This document shows, piece by piece, positions 1-13,700 of a DNA stretch of 64,000 nucleotides. The notes beneath the pieces are model-generated. The model ran no database searches. It saw nothing but the letters and a program-made list of their open reading frames with translations, and was not told where the DNA came from. The stretch is from contig NC_068360.1 of NCBI RefSeq assembly GCF_020536995.1, positions 14,868,178-14,932,177 on the forward strand, read 5' to 3'. The stretch's first letter is position 1. Each line of letters begins with the position of its first letter. Source of the stretch: Dreissena polymorpha (taxonomy: Eukaryota > Mollusca > Bivalvia > Myida > Dreissenidae). Made by a program: the position numbers and the translations under genes.

Positions 1-333
1 TATGGTTATGTGTAATGTTATTTTAATTAAACATAGTTGAAGATAAAGTATCGAGTAATCTTTAATGCAAAAGATAAGATTATTTAGATAATATGTTGTA
101 ACATTAGACTCAATCTTTGAGGAAAAATCTCTTTTCATTTGAATGTTAACATATTCTTATATTGCAAATAAAAATCTTTCGAATAGATTTCTAATAAGCA
201 ATAACGAATATCAAGGATACATAACAAACATTTAAAAACTTGCACAATTTAAAGGGGATTTTCATCTTCTTAAATCTGATGATAAGAGAGAAAAAATGTT
301 TATGAAAACAATAATATTAGGAAGCACTTTCAG

Positions 334-577
334 TTAACCCTTTGCCACTCAGAGACGCCTTTTGACGCATTTGAAGTCTCTTAGAAAATCAAATTAATGT
401 TGAGACATTTCTAACTAGATTTTTAATTTTAAAATGCTTCATTTCCAACACTAAGGTACTGATGAGCAGCAAACAATATAAAACCTGAACAGACTGCGAG
501 TAACTCGCAGGCTGTTCTGGTTTTATACTGTTTGCACAAAGCCATTTTCGCTTTGCTTCTGAGTGGGAAAGGGTTAA
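334..577 (+). mobile_element. TTAA-B MITE, full copy
   Basis: Flanked by TTAA at 334-337 and 574-577. Ends match as inverted repeats: CCCTTTGCCACTCAGA on the left; the right end reads inward CCCTTTCCCACTCAGA. The centre holds a hairpin of about 70 bases (AGCAAACAGTATAAAACC pairing with GGTTTTATACTGTTTGC around CTGCGAGTAACTCGCAG). No coding capacity. Confidence 0.82.
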
Positions 578-1259
578 GAAAAGACAATACCACTACATGT
601 ACTAAGCAAAATAATTTTACATCACTATGAGCGAACAGTATTTTAATGAATAACTGAACAACCAGGATTTACTTTGCGGACCTTAGATTTTACTTGTGCC
701 CATTAAAGGACATCTGAACTCGAGGATCACTTCTAAAATTTAAGAAATCGTTCAAGCATGCAACATGATTACGGTAATGACTTGTGCTCAGCCTGCTGTA
801 GAACTGCACTAAATGCCCAATTAATTTCGCCTTAGCCGTTGTGATCACTATAGGGTGCTGTATTTATGTCGGGTTATGTCGCACCAAATGCGGTTTAATC
901 ACTTTTATAGCTGTAAATAATCCCAGCAATCCAATTTTTACTTTACATGGCTTGTCATTCTGCAGCAAAAATTTACTGATGCATTAGAATTTATGTTAAA
1001 CAATTTTATCTTCAGTCACAGTCAGCGACTGTAATGACATACAGTCTGGTTTAAAAAAGAAGCCAAGGAAATGCAGCATATTTTTGCAGCGCTGTCTCAT
1101 TTGCATAGAAATTGGCTATGAATGACAATTAACAAGTTAAGACTGACGTAGATGGCTGCTTCTTTCTGTTTGTCCAAGGTTGCCTGTCCGAGGATTTGAA
1201 GGGAATCATCTGCTTAGGCAATTATTTAAAAATTAACCAAAAATGTATCCACTCATATT
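578..1259. other. Glypican intron, no feature seen
   Basis: AT-rich sequence left of the first visible exon, presumably intron. No convincing exon or repeat recognised. Confidence 0.5.
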
Positions 1260-1396
1260 TTAACCTTTACCACTTAGATACATATTTGGACGCATATGTA
1301 GTCCCGTAGAGAATTCCCTTAGATACTTCTGAGAAGCAAACAGAGTAAAACCTGAACAGAATGCGAGTTACACGAAGGCTGTTCTAGTTTTATGCA
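1260..1396 (+). mobile_element. TTAA-B MITE, partial
   Basis: Left end (TTAACCTTTACCACTTAGATA) and part of the central hairpin are present, but the middle is deleted and the right end is missing. Same family as 334-577. Confidence 0.6.
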
Positions 1397-1635
1397 AATT
1401 ATTTGATTGATTAGTTTTTGTTAACAGTATATTAATAAGTTTTTGTTTACAAATCGTTTGATTGATATTGTCTTTGTAATCATTTCAGTAGATTGATCAG
1501 CCTTTGTGAACATTTCATGTGATTGATTAGTTTTTGTTAACAGTATATTCATCAGTCTTAGTGAAGATTTCATTTGAATTATTAGTTGTGGTAAAACAGT
1601 AGATTGATACGCAATTATGTTTGTGACACTTTCAG

Positions 1636-1722
1636 GTGCAGGATCTATGTGGCATTACTATAGATGGCTCAAGTGCACCCTTCACACCGTCTATTTCAGT
1701 GACATCTAATGTTCAAACTGAG
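1636..1722 (+). CDS. GPC4/6 (dlp): Glypican exon a (first visible)
   Basis: Twenty-nine codons, phase 0 at both ends, acceptor TTTCAG and donor GTAAGG. It encodes VQDLCG followed by a Ser/Thr/Pro-rich stretch. VQDLCG aligns with the VFQQCG segment that precedes the variable loop in vertebrate GPC4/6. Similarity is short, so this exon is less certain than the next four. A TTAA-A element begins 11 bases after its donor. Confidence 0.65.
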
Positions 1723-4700
1723 GTAAGGAATAGCCCTTTGCATGCTGGGAAATTTGTCGTCTGCTAAAATGTCGTCTGCTGAATTTCTAAAATTAGCATT
1801 TTCTTTGATTTTTTTTTCACAGAATACTATAAGAATAGCAAACAGTTTGGATCCTGATGAGACGCCACAGAACGTGGCGTCTCATCTGGATCCAAACTGT
1901 TTGCTAAGGCCTTCAAAATTCGGATCCAGCACTGAAAGAGATCATTCTCAAGGTTTTATTCCAGATATGTCTTTGATAATTAAAATCTAGGATTGTGACA
2001 CTGATCAAAAAGTTTCCAATAAGTGGTCCTGGTTTTCCCTTTTCCTCAAGTTATCAAGCAGTGTTGTTTTTGTCGTTCAAATTCCGGTCCGGTATTTGGA
2101 CCCATTCCAAATGGAAAAGGATACATATATTTTTGCCCAGATGGGACCTTAAAATTCCAAATTGAAGGTTTTCTATAAAATAAAATATTTTGTTTTTAGA
2201 TTCCAACATTTATTTCATCTCACATACAGCTCTATAAGTTGAACTTTACTAAATATAATCTTATAAACACTTATTCTTAATTTTGAAGTATTTGTTTGCA
2301 AAATAACAACAACACTCATTTCCCGAATTTTAGTCATTTTGTTTTTTGCAATTAAAAGGGACCCGGCTCCATTCCCAAACTGGTGAAAAAAACACTGTCC
2401 AGTACATTTGTTGGATTTAAAATATGATCCTGTTTGGTAGGTGAGAAGTTATGCAGTCAAGTGGAATGATGTTTAAATTTTCATGATTTTAGTGAGCAAC
2501 CCTGTACCACTTTGGATCTCTTGTTTTGATCAAATGCACTTTTGTTCACAGTTTAATAAAAGGATGATTTCCAAAGTAATTGTCACAGCTAGATTCAAAA
2601 AAGAATGTTCACATTATGTATAAACAAGCAAAATAACCCTAATGACTAAGAATGATGTTTAAAATGAATGATTGATAGATGACCATGGATTTGGTTAAAT
2701 AAAAAAGCCTTTTTAATGCTTCTTCTTTGATAATTTGGAAAATATTTGTTGAGTACTAACATTGTATTGATGTATAGTACTAATATTGTGTTGATGTCAG
2801 GAAATAAGTACTAAAGACTGCATGGCGCAGTGGTAGCTGATTTTGTATCCAGGGGGATTGAAATTCAAGCCTATACAAGACATAATAAAAATTATATTTA
2901 GTGACATTTAAAAAAATACAAAAATCTGTCATTAAGCCCTTTTCACATAACTGCAGGTGACAGGTCCACTATCAATAGAGTTGATGCAGGCCACCATGAA
3001 CCTGATTGATGCCAAGGGACTGTACACCAACCTGGCAGACGACATTTGTGCCGAGCCCGCCAAGTTTGAACAGAACCCCCAGAGTGCGACGTGCTGGAAC
3101 GGGACAGAAATATCAGCGTAAGAATTTGAGCCAAGCTCTGGGAACATTGGGCTTAATGTGTGTGGGTCATGTGTCGTCGAAGACTAGCCTGTGAAGTCCA
3201 CACAGGCTTATTAGGGTCTTCACTTTGTGCCTCAACTTGGATTTTTGGTTGAAAGAGAAAAATACCATGAAAGGGAAAGTGTCGTCCCTGATCAGCCTAT
3301 GAAGACTGCACAGGCTAATCTGGAATGACGCTTAACAGGCATGCATTAAGCCCAGTTTTTGTGTATTTATGCCACATCAAAGTGGTAGGCATGAAGAACT
3401 GCACTTGCCCGTCTGTCTGTCAGAATATGGGTTATGTTTTTTAGATTTGGGTTGGATGCCTCGTCAAGCCTCTTAAACTTGTGTGAGGATTGGTTCATGA
3501 ACTTTTTTGTGCAGCCATTCTCTCCCTATCTCTTATTCCTGAATTACATCGAAAGCCTTATATGGCTTATGGAAATGCTGTCGAGTCCGTTTCCTCGGAC
3601 TAAAAACAAGTACTTGGTGTCTTTAGGGGAAATCAAAGAGTGCTCGCACAGTGGGACAAAGGCGGACACCATATCCACTACTCCATGGTGACTGTAAAGA
3701 AGGTCAATTGTCAGTTACTGGTGCAAGAAAGTAAAATTAGTACTAGTACGCCAGCTTACCCAGGAAAAGAGTGAGCAGGTGAACTTATACCACCATGATA
3801 AAATTGACTGTACTGTTAAAATTTGCAAAAAACCCCAAACAAACCCATCTACACAAACAAACAAAAGATAAATTCTGGTTTGTAATTATTTTTTGAGCCT
3901 TTTGAACGTTTGAAAGTCCACTCAGTCTCTGTAGTCTGCACAGGCTAATCAGGGAGGTCACTTGCTGTGTTTATGGAATTTCTTCTTTGAAAGAATTTTT
4001 CTTCTAAACCAAAATCCATTCTAGGTGTAAAGTATCGTCACAAAATAGCCTTAAGAAGGCTTAAATCAGGGATTTTCCACATATGTATTAACCCTTTCAG
4101 CGCGGGAACCGAATTTTAAAGGCCTTTGCAAACAGTTTGGATCCAGATGAGACGCCACAAAACGTGGCGTCTCATCAGGATCCAAACTGTTTGCTATTCT
4201 AATAGTATTCTTTGAAAAAAAATCGAAGAAAATGATAATTTTTTTTAATTCAGCAGACGACATTTTAGCAGACGACAAATTTCCCAGCATGCAAAGGGTT
4301 AAGTTTTGTTTCTGAGAGCAAGGATCATAATAAAGTGTTTTTTGGTAAATCCAAGCCATCACTCTGCTATTAGAATCATGTGTTTCTGCATCACTTTTGA
4401 TGGATGTTTTTCTCAGCTTCCCAGTAAAAAATATGATAATAAAAACAAGCTATTTGTTTGTTTTAATAGTTTAGTGAATGTTTTCGTTTCTTGATTTAAG
4501 TGATAACTGCAGCTATTACCACATGCGTTTGCTGGCATGATATCATTCTTGAAGACGTAGAACTGTCGACTAGGTTATGTGCGATAACCTGGACTGGCAT
4601 TTACCACACATTGGCTGCATTAAACATTCTGGAGTTTTGTTTTTTTTAACAAATTGGTTAACCCTTTACCTTAGATCGGTATTTTGAAGCATTTGCAGTC

Positions 4701-7700
4701 CCATATAAAGTTAAATTCAATTAAATACCTTTCTTACTAAATTCAAATTGTAAATGCTGCATTACAAACCCTTAGTAACTGATGAGCAGCAAACTTGAAC
4801 AGACTGTGAGTTACTCGCAGACTGTTGTGGTTTAATGCTGTTTGCACTGTGAGTTACTCGCAGGCTGTTGTGGTTTAATGCTGTTTGCACTGTGAGTTAC
4901 TCGCAGGCTGTTGTGGTTTAATGCTGTTTGCACTGTGAGTTACTCGCAGGCTGTTGTGGTTTAATGCTGTTTGCACATAGCCATTTTTACTTTGCTTCTG
5001 AGGGGGAATGGGTTAATATGCACCTTAGTGCGCAAACATTTAAAAATGAAAGATATTAGGCTGGGAGGAAGAAAACTATTACTTCACAGTTAAATTTTGT
5101 TGTTGTTTTATTTACAAGGTATCATATTAAAACCAATTAATCAGTCTGGGAAGCATTCTACAAACTTTTAGCTTAGTCACCAGCGCAAATGTCAGAACTA
5201 CAAAAAACAAAAATTGTATGTAGATTTTTTAACTAACTTTACAGGTGTCAGTGTAAGATTGTGTCATAAATTTTTTAAACAATTCCTAGAGATTATTAAT
5301 TTCTGTTAATTAATACAATTTTTAAAATTTTATCTTTAACTTTGGATGTCTTAGAATTGCAACAGCTGAGCCTTAAAAGATACGACATTAGTAGTACTTT
5401 TTGTTGCTCCATTTTATGTTTAATTTAAATCTAAAAAAGTTATCTTAATTAATAGCATTAGTTTTTGCTAAAGTCAATTAACTTGGATTCTTAAACTGTA
5501 TTTAAACAAATGGAATTTCACAAATCTGAGTTTTTGTACAACATGTGTTGTTCTTAGCACAATGTTTGCCCCTGTTATTTATACCACAGAGGGCGGGCAG
5601 ATTGCAATGTTTGCAACGATAACATGTGTTTCTTGTAGTTTCTGAGGTACAATTAGGTGTTTTGCCCTGTTTAACGCCTTCATATTTTTAATTCATACAT
5701 AGTGTTATCAGATGTTGAAACAAGTTCATTGCCCTTATAATGCTTATATTCACTTAAAAAATGTCTGACGGCTGTAAAACTACAAAAGCTGCCCATTACT
5801 GAACCACATGCAAAGTTCACAATACCAGCAAGAGTTGTATTGTAAAACATTACACTTTATTGTTTCATATAAAAGGGAGTCTCGCTCACAGTTTGGTAAA
5901 TCTACTATTTTCAAACAAATCTCATTCATTCAAAATATAATGTAGACTATACATTTCATTCGAACAAGCAAAATAACTGTCGTGACTAAGAAATTAAAAA
6001 AATGTATGTATGTTTATTTATAATCATCAACCACAATTGTAAAAATTTAAAGCATTTTAAATGCTTTAATTGATTATTAAATAGCAAAATGTCACAAAAT
6101 TGTTTACAGACTATTTCTCAGAAACTATATAAGATATCAACATGATGAAGCTGCTTCATTGGTGTATAGCTATAAATGGCTGGGGATATCATTTTAATGA
6201 ATGTGCTTTTTATTATTCCCCCCTCCCCCTCGAAGAAGAGGGGATATATTGTTTTGCACATGTCGGTCGGTCTGTCCGTCGGTCCGTCCATCAGATGGTT
6301 TCTGGATTATAACTCAAAAGAACGCTTAGGCCTTAAGTTTTATCATTTATTTTTCATTTTTAGTTTATTTCTTTTAAACTATTCCAAATACGATAGGCTA
6401 AATTGTTACTAAATTAATTTCAAGATATTTAACCCTTTCCCACTCGGAAGCAAAGAGAAAATGGTTATGTGCAAACAGCATAAAACCAGAACAGTCTGCA
6501 AGTAACTCGCAGACGGTTAACTTCAGGTTGTATGCTGTTTGCTGCTCATCAGTATCTAAGGTTTGGAAAAGAAGCCATAAGAACTTGAATCTTGTAAGAA
6601 AGGTCTTTAATAAAATTGAACTTTCCAAGGGACTACAAACACGTCAAAATACATTTTTAAGTGGTAAAGAAACAATAAAAAATCTTTGCACAAGTCCTTT
6701 TAAGTGTGTTGTTTTCATGGGATTAAACCAATATGCACCATTAAAAGTGCACAGAGAGGTCGTCGTGGTGTAGAGGATATGGTGTTTGCATAGCGACCGG
6801 GAAGTCACAGGTGCGATCCCCACTGTGTGAGCGTTCTTTAGATCTCCCACATAGACAAAAAGTACTGGTTATAGTCCCAGGAAACAGACAGGAGAGTGTT
6901 TCAACTAAGCCTTATAAGGCTTTGGATGCAATCAAGCTAAAATAAATAGGTTTAAACTAAACTTGAAGTGCACAGATAGATGTATGGGATTTGGTTTTGA
7001 TTCATGCAAAGAATAGGCATAAGAAATTCTTTGTAATGTATCTCATTTTATAAAAATATCTATTCCATTGTTAAACAGCAAGGATACGTTTGCAAAATGG
7101 ATTTGGCACAATGCCATTGAAACATTTTAAAATTAAATTGTCATTAATAATGCTTCATAAAATAATCTGAAATGTTGATTCTGTACCAAGTGATGTAATG
7201 AAGCAATTGGCATATATGTTGTTAAAGACTGTTTTCAGTTTTAAAGTTGTGATGATATTCTGAAATTAATGATAGACGAAAATTCTTCAAACATGAGATT
7301 TCATATGATGCAAGAACTTTATGATGTTTAAGTCAGTTGGCAGAGAAGTGCATTATTTCAAAGAAATATGGCTTTTATGTCAAAAGTTTTTTTACAGTCA
7401 ATTTCTAGAGAAACTGTATCACTAAGGCATTGGAACGACTTAGACTTAATGATCTATCCATCATTATCTAAACTACAGGTTCAATTTTTATCCTAGTCGA
7501 AGGCTACACTTTTATGCACATTATTTTGCCCCCCCCCCCCACCCCCAAGAAGTGCACTTCTTTTCAACATTAACTTTATAACCCACTTCATATTAAGTCC
7601 AACTACAAAAATGTGTAGTGTGATTTGAGGGAAGATGGTAATAAACTCTTTAATGTGGAAAAATCTTGGCGTAACTATTGTCTATTATGCCTAAACAGTC

Positions 7701-10700
7701 ATAGTGCACATCTGTTTTTTGTAATGTGGTCTTAAAAAAGGCCATTACACTTGTTTCAAATTTATCAAAATGTACTTTCAAGATTTTTAAGGTCATGGGG
7801 TATTACCCATGCATTTAAAAAAACAAGCAAACTGTTTCATGGTGTTTTAAATGTGGCTCACAGCTGCATATACCCACCGGAGTTGTCAAAGAATACAAGA
7901 AGATTTTGGATTTCTGGAGTTGTAATTTGCTGACTTTCAGAAAATGTTCCTATTGATAACACTTATTTAATGCTCCCAATACACTGTTTGTTTTGGTCCA
8001 AATTTGGGGCTCCCATTCGGTCCAATGTCCAATCTCAAAGAGATTTTACTTTTCCCAAATGACAGTCTGAAATTCCATATTGAAGGTTTCCAGTGATTTT
8101 TTTTGCTTTTATTTGTTACAGCCTGTGCCATTTCAATTGGGAAAATTAGCACGATAAACCGTGAAATTGGGAAAAATAGCACGATAAACCATAAAATTGG
8201 GAAATTTTAAGCATTATAAATATGATAAGTAACACAGGATGTTTAAAAAATAAAGTTGAGATATTGAGTTAAGAAATCATTATTAAGTAATAAGAGACAT
8301 CTTTAAAAAAAAACAAAAAAAAAACAAAAAAAAACAACATTATTTGGCTTTTTGGGGAAATTTTGGTCAGATTTTTGGGAAAAAAGGTAGAATTTCCCGA
8401 TTGGGAAGCAGCCGAAAATCGGCGGTAATTTTGAGCAAAAAAAATCACTGGTTTCCACAACTTTTTTTTGTTAAAAAATATCTCAACATTTGGGTAATCT
8501 CCCATAAATATCAACTTTAAGTTCATCTCCCATCCATCTCAATGAATTGAACCTTATCAAATATAATATGTTGAAAACACTTTTATTCTCAATTTTAAAG
8601 TATTTCTAAGCAAAAATAACAACTTTTAATTCCCAATTAGTCAAAAAGACAAAATGGTGAATAAAAACATTTCAATAACATTTGACCGCATTTTGAATTT
8701 TCAAAATATATTTATCAATGTCACAAATTATCTACCAGCCTTGACACATTCTGAAATTCTGGGTCAATTTCTTCGAGTTATGTAACAATTTTATTTTCAA
8801 AGAGGTCGTCAAAACGAGACAAAGTAGTAAATATTTCCGCAAAAAAAGTGAGTAGGATATAAAACGATGAAATAAAGATTACGACCTGTCTTTCTCCATT
8901 TATCACTCATCACTTGATATCTGTTAAAGATATAAGACACTTTGCTCGGAATTTATGTAACCTGCCTAGGTGATATAAATGAAGAAATGTTTACTCTAAA
9001 ATAAAAATGTTCGTTAATAATATGCCTTTAACCTATTGGAGCCCAGAGTATAACAAAATAAGATAATTTTTTCAACTGACATTGTAATTTATATGACAAT
9101 GTTTTTTTTTTCAATTTTCTGTTACAAATACATTCCAAAAAATGACCCTAGAGATTGCTAGAGATTGTGAATATTTATCATACAGTGTTTACCGGTAAGT
9201 ATCATTTTAAAATTGGCTTTAATATAAATATGCAGCGGTTTTATGTTCTGCTTCTTAGGAATAATGACATGAGTTTTTTTTCAGCTTTTTCGGGAGATAG
9301 CCCATTGGATTTAAAAATACATGAAAGAGTTCAACATCTTTAACCCTTTGAGCGCTGGAACCGGATTTTGAAGGCCTTTGCAAACAGTTTGGATCCAGAT
9401 GAGACGCCACAAAACGTGGCGTCTCATCTGGATCCAAACTGTTTGCTATTCTGATAGTATTCTTTGAAAAATATCAAAGAAAATGCTAATTTTAGAAACA
9501 GTTTTCCACATAACAAGCTTCACCTTCTTCTGAAGAACTAGTTCTTTCAACATGTTGAACATCAGTCAGCACTTTGCTTTCGGAAATCAACGATGACGAT
9601 GCAAAAGAGTCACTTGTTATTAAGTACTATCATCAACAATCAAAGGAGTTTCAATGGGAGAACTTGTACTTGTTGACGACATTTGATTATTTAATGACGC
9701 TTGCTTTAAAAAATGAATAGTTTTCGTTTGGCCAGGTTTTGGCTTAGAAATCTTTTTCATGTACTATTTCTAATTGTGTGACATATTTGGCTTCCATTCA
9801 GCCGAATTACAAAACGCTTGAATTTCATCACAAATATAATAAGCGCCTGAACAACACAGAGAATAACGGGCACACGAATAATGCCGATGTTATCCAAATT
9901 GAGGTTAAGTCTAAAAACCCGTATGAGACTGGATCCGACGTAACGCTGTAATCTGCGGTTTTTTTCCCGATTTGGAATTTTTAAGCAAATTTGGGGAAAA
10001 AAGTATACTTTTTGTGATTGGGAATAATAGCTGATTTTGGGCTATAAAATCGGTAAAAAAAACCTGGTCATTAATGTTATATGTATATTAATGAACAAAA
10101 TTGTTATATGAGTTAATATTATGTGTTTTTTTGTATATTTAGTTCGTTCTTTTTTCACTCTTAAACTCACTGACTCACACTCACTCATATAAATTTGAAG
10201 TTCACAAGCGGGTGATAATGTTAGTTAATGACTGGCTGCACCTTACTATTTGTATCAGCCTTTTTGGAGAAAAAACTGAGCTTAATGCATGTGCAAAAAG
10301 TGTCATCTCAGATTAGCCTGTACTGTCTGCACAGGCTTATCAGGGGTTGCAAATTCACCTTGTATTGAATATTTAGTTAGCCTGTACTGTCTGCACAGGC
10401 TTATCAGGGGTTGCAAATTCACCTTGTATTGAATATATAGTTAGCCTGTACTGTCTGCACAGACTTATCAGGGGTTGCAAATTCACCTTGTATTGAATAT
10501 TTAGTTAGCCTGTACTGTCTGCACAGACTTATCAGGGGTTGCAAATTCACCTTGTATTGAATATTTAGTTAGCCTGTACTGTCTGCACAGACTTATCAGG
10601 GGTTGCAAATTCACCTTGTATTGAATATTTAGTTAGCCTGTACTGTCTGCACAGGCTTATCAGGGGTTGCAAATTCACCTTGTATTGAATATATAGTTAG

Positions 10701-13700
10701 CCTGTACTGTCTGCACAGGCTTATCAGGGGTTGCAAATTCACCTTGTATTGAATATTTAGTTAGCCTGTACTGTCTGCACAGGCTTATCAGGGGTTGCAA
10801 ATTCACCTTGTATTGAATATTTAGTTAGCCTGTACAGTCTGCACAGGCTTATCAGGGGTTGCAAATTCAATTTGTATTGAATATTTAGTTAGCCTGTACT
10901 GTCTGCACAGACTTATCAGGGGTTGCAAATTCACCTTGTATTGAATATTTAGTTAGCCTGTACTGTCTGCACAGACTTATCAGGGGTTGCAAATTCACCT
11001 TGTATTGAATATTTAGTTAGCCTGTACTGTCTGCACAGGCTTATCAGGGGTTGCAAATTCGCCTTGTATTGAATATATAGTTAGCCTGTACTGTCTGCAC
11101 AGACTTATCAGGGGTTGCAAATTCACCTTGTATTGAATATTTAGTTAGCCTGTACTGTCTGCACAGGCTTATCAGGGGTTGCAAATTCACCTTGTATTGA
11201 ATATATAGTTAGCCTGTACTGTCTGCACAGGCTTATCAGGGGTTGCAAATTCACCTTGTATTGAATATTTAGTTAGCCTGTACTGTCTGCACAGGCTTAT
11301 CAGGGGTTGCAAATTCACCTTGTATTGAATATTTAGTTAGCCTGTACTGTCTGCACAGGCTTATCAGGGGTTGCAAATTCAATTTGTATTGAATATTTAG
11401 TTAGCCTGTACTGTCTGCACAGGCTTATCAGGGGTTGCAAATTCATTTTGTATTGAATATTTAGTTAGCCTGTACTGTCTGCACAGGCTTATCAGGGGTT
11501 GCAAATTCACCTTGTATTGAATATTTAGTTAGCCTGTACTTTCTGCACAGGCTTATCAGGGGTTACAAATTGAACTTGTATTGAATATTTAGTTAGCCTG
11601 TACTGTCTGCACAGGCTTATCAGGGGTTGCAAATTGAACTTGTTTTGAATTGTATTGTATTGAATATTTAGTTGAAAGCTAGTCTCTTCCTATCAAAAAG
11701 CCAGTCGAGGCAGAAAGTGTTGTCCCTGATCAGCCTGTGAGGATTGCACAGCCTAATCTATGCCCACACTTAATTCACATTCATTAAACCTTGTTTTACC
11801 AGAGGAGGGCTCATATAAATGTGTTGTTTACTAGAGAGCCTGCACATTACTTATATGAGTCGCGTTCTAAGAAAACTGGGCATAATGCATGTGCGTAAAG
11901 TGTCGTCCCAGATTAGCCTGTGCAGTCCGCACAGGCTTATCAGGGACGACACTTTCCGCTTTTATGGTATTTTTAGTTTCAAGGAAGTCCCTCCTAACCG
12001 AAAATCAAGTTTAGGCGGAAAGTGTCGTCCCTGATTATCTAGTGCGGACTGCACAGGCTAATCTGGGATGACACTTTACGCACATGCATTCTGCCCAGTT
12101 CATTCTCAGAACAAGGCTCATATGATTGCAAGCAGGTACTGATGAAAATTACTTTTGCTTGCCAAAGAACCTGCCAAGGAATGACAAAATGTTATTTTTG
12201 GTCTTGACACTTAACTATAAAATGAACCACTGATTACAAAGTTGCAAATCATTGGTCATCAAACTAAGCAGACATTGCTTTGAAAGGTTATGGAATATCT
12301 GTGTTAAGATGGCCCTATTTAGTTGTGTGTCTTGTAAAGCTTATTTATTACATTTTAGTTTTATTGTCTATTGTTTTATCCTAATATAATGGCATAATCA
12401 TTTTAATCCTCCTCCTCTGATGATTACCATCATCTTTATCATCATCAGCAGCAGCAGCAGTATCATCAACCACAACATCATCATCATCAACATCATAATA
12501 ATAATTTAAAAAATATATCAAAAACAACAACATCATCAATGTCTTAATAATCAGTGTGATAAACATCATCATTATCACTATAACCTAACTATCATCAACA
12601 CCACCACCATCAACAACAACATGCATGACACCATTATTATCATCAGTCATCAACATAAAGTCATCATCTACATCATCATCAATACACATATAACCATAAT
12701 AAACATGATCACCATGAACAACAACCGAAAATATCATCAGTGATTATTATCAGCAAATTTTCCCTCACATTATTATAATCTTCTGTTACCCATTTAATTT
12801 GTCAATATTTTTCATGATATAATTCAAACTGACTATATGTTTGTGCAGTAGCTTGAAGACACCGTTAATGAGCTGCATAGGGAAACAAAGCAAACAGTCG
12901 GAGCTGATTGATGAGAATTCAGGTCAACAGTCTCTACTTCAAAAGGAATAAAAAAATAAACGACATCTTTTCATTAAGGACACGGAGGAATTATTCTATT
13001 TGTTTTTGTCGTTATTAAAGTTTCCGGACTTAAATGATAATCCATATAAATGTATGTGCACATGCATAGGAAGTTAACAATGTGAATGAAATGCTTTTAT
13101 TGCCTGAATACTGCATGTTGAAAGTGCTTTATCTTTTTGGGTTAAAACCCTGTTTAAAGTAGAGGAGTAAAATTTGTTTTTTCATCATTTTTGTCAAGTG
13201 TGCCGCATTCAGCTCTATATAGTTGTCACAATGCAGGTGTGTGTGCATCAGTTTGTGTGTTTGTACTGTTTATATTTCAATTCCAGCTGAAACATTATTT
13301 TATGGAAGTTTGGACATTTAACATCTTTTATAAGCTCCCTTTAAAACACAACTATGTTATAAGCTTCCTTGACATCTTTAAACTCTGTAATTAGCTACCA
13401 TGACTGTGTTTTACTCTGTAACTATTTCTGTTTAAAACACACAATCTGTCATTAGCTCTCTTTAATGCACATAACTCTGTGATAATCACCCTTTACTAAA
13501 AATAACTCTGAAATAAGCTACCTTTACAGCACATAACTCTGTGATTAGCTCCCTTTATAGCACATAACTCTGTGATAAGCTCCCTTTACAGCACATAACT
13601 CTGTGATAAGCTCCCTTTACAGCACATTACTCTGTGATAAGCTCCCTTTACAGCACATAACTCTGTGATAAGCTCCCTTTACAGAACATAACTCTGTGAT

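Noticed and set aside
6757-6830. Functional tRNA gene
   Set aside because: Box A and box B are recognisable but there is no complete cloverleaf, and the unit recurs with a common 3' body, so it is a SINE head.
10313-11671. CRISPR-like direct repeat array
   Set aside because: Units are contiguous with no unique spacers; it is a minisatellite in animal DNA.
12381-12578. Poly-Asp/Met-rich minus-strand frame
   Set aside because: Translation of a CAT/CAA microsatellite.
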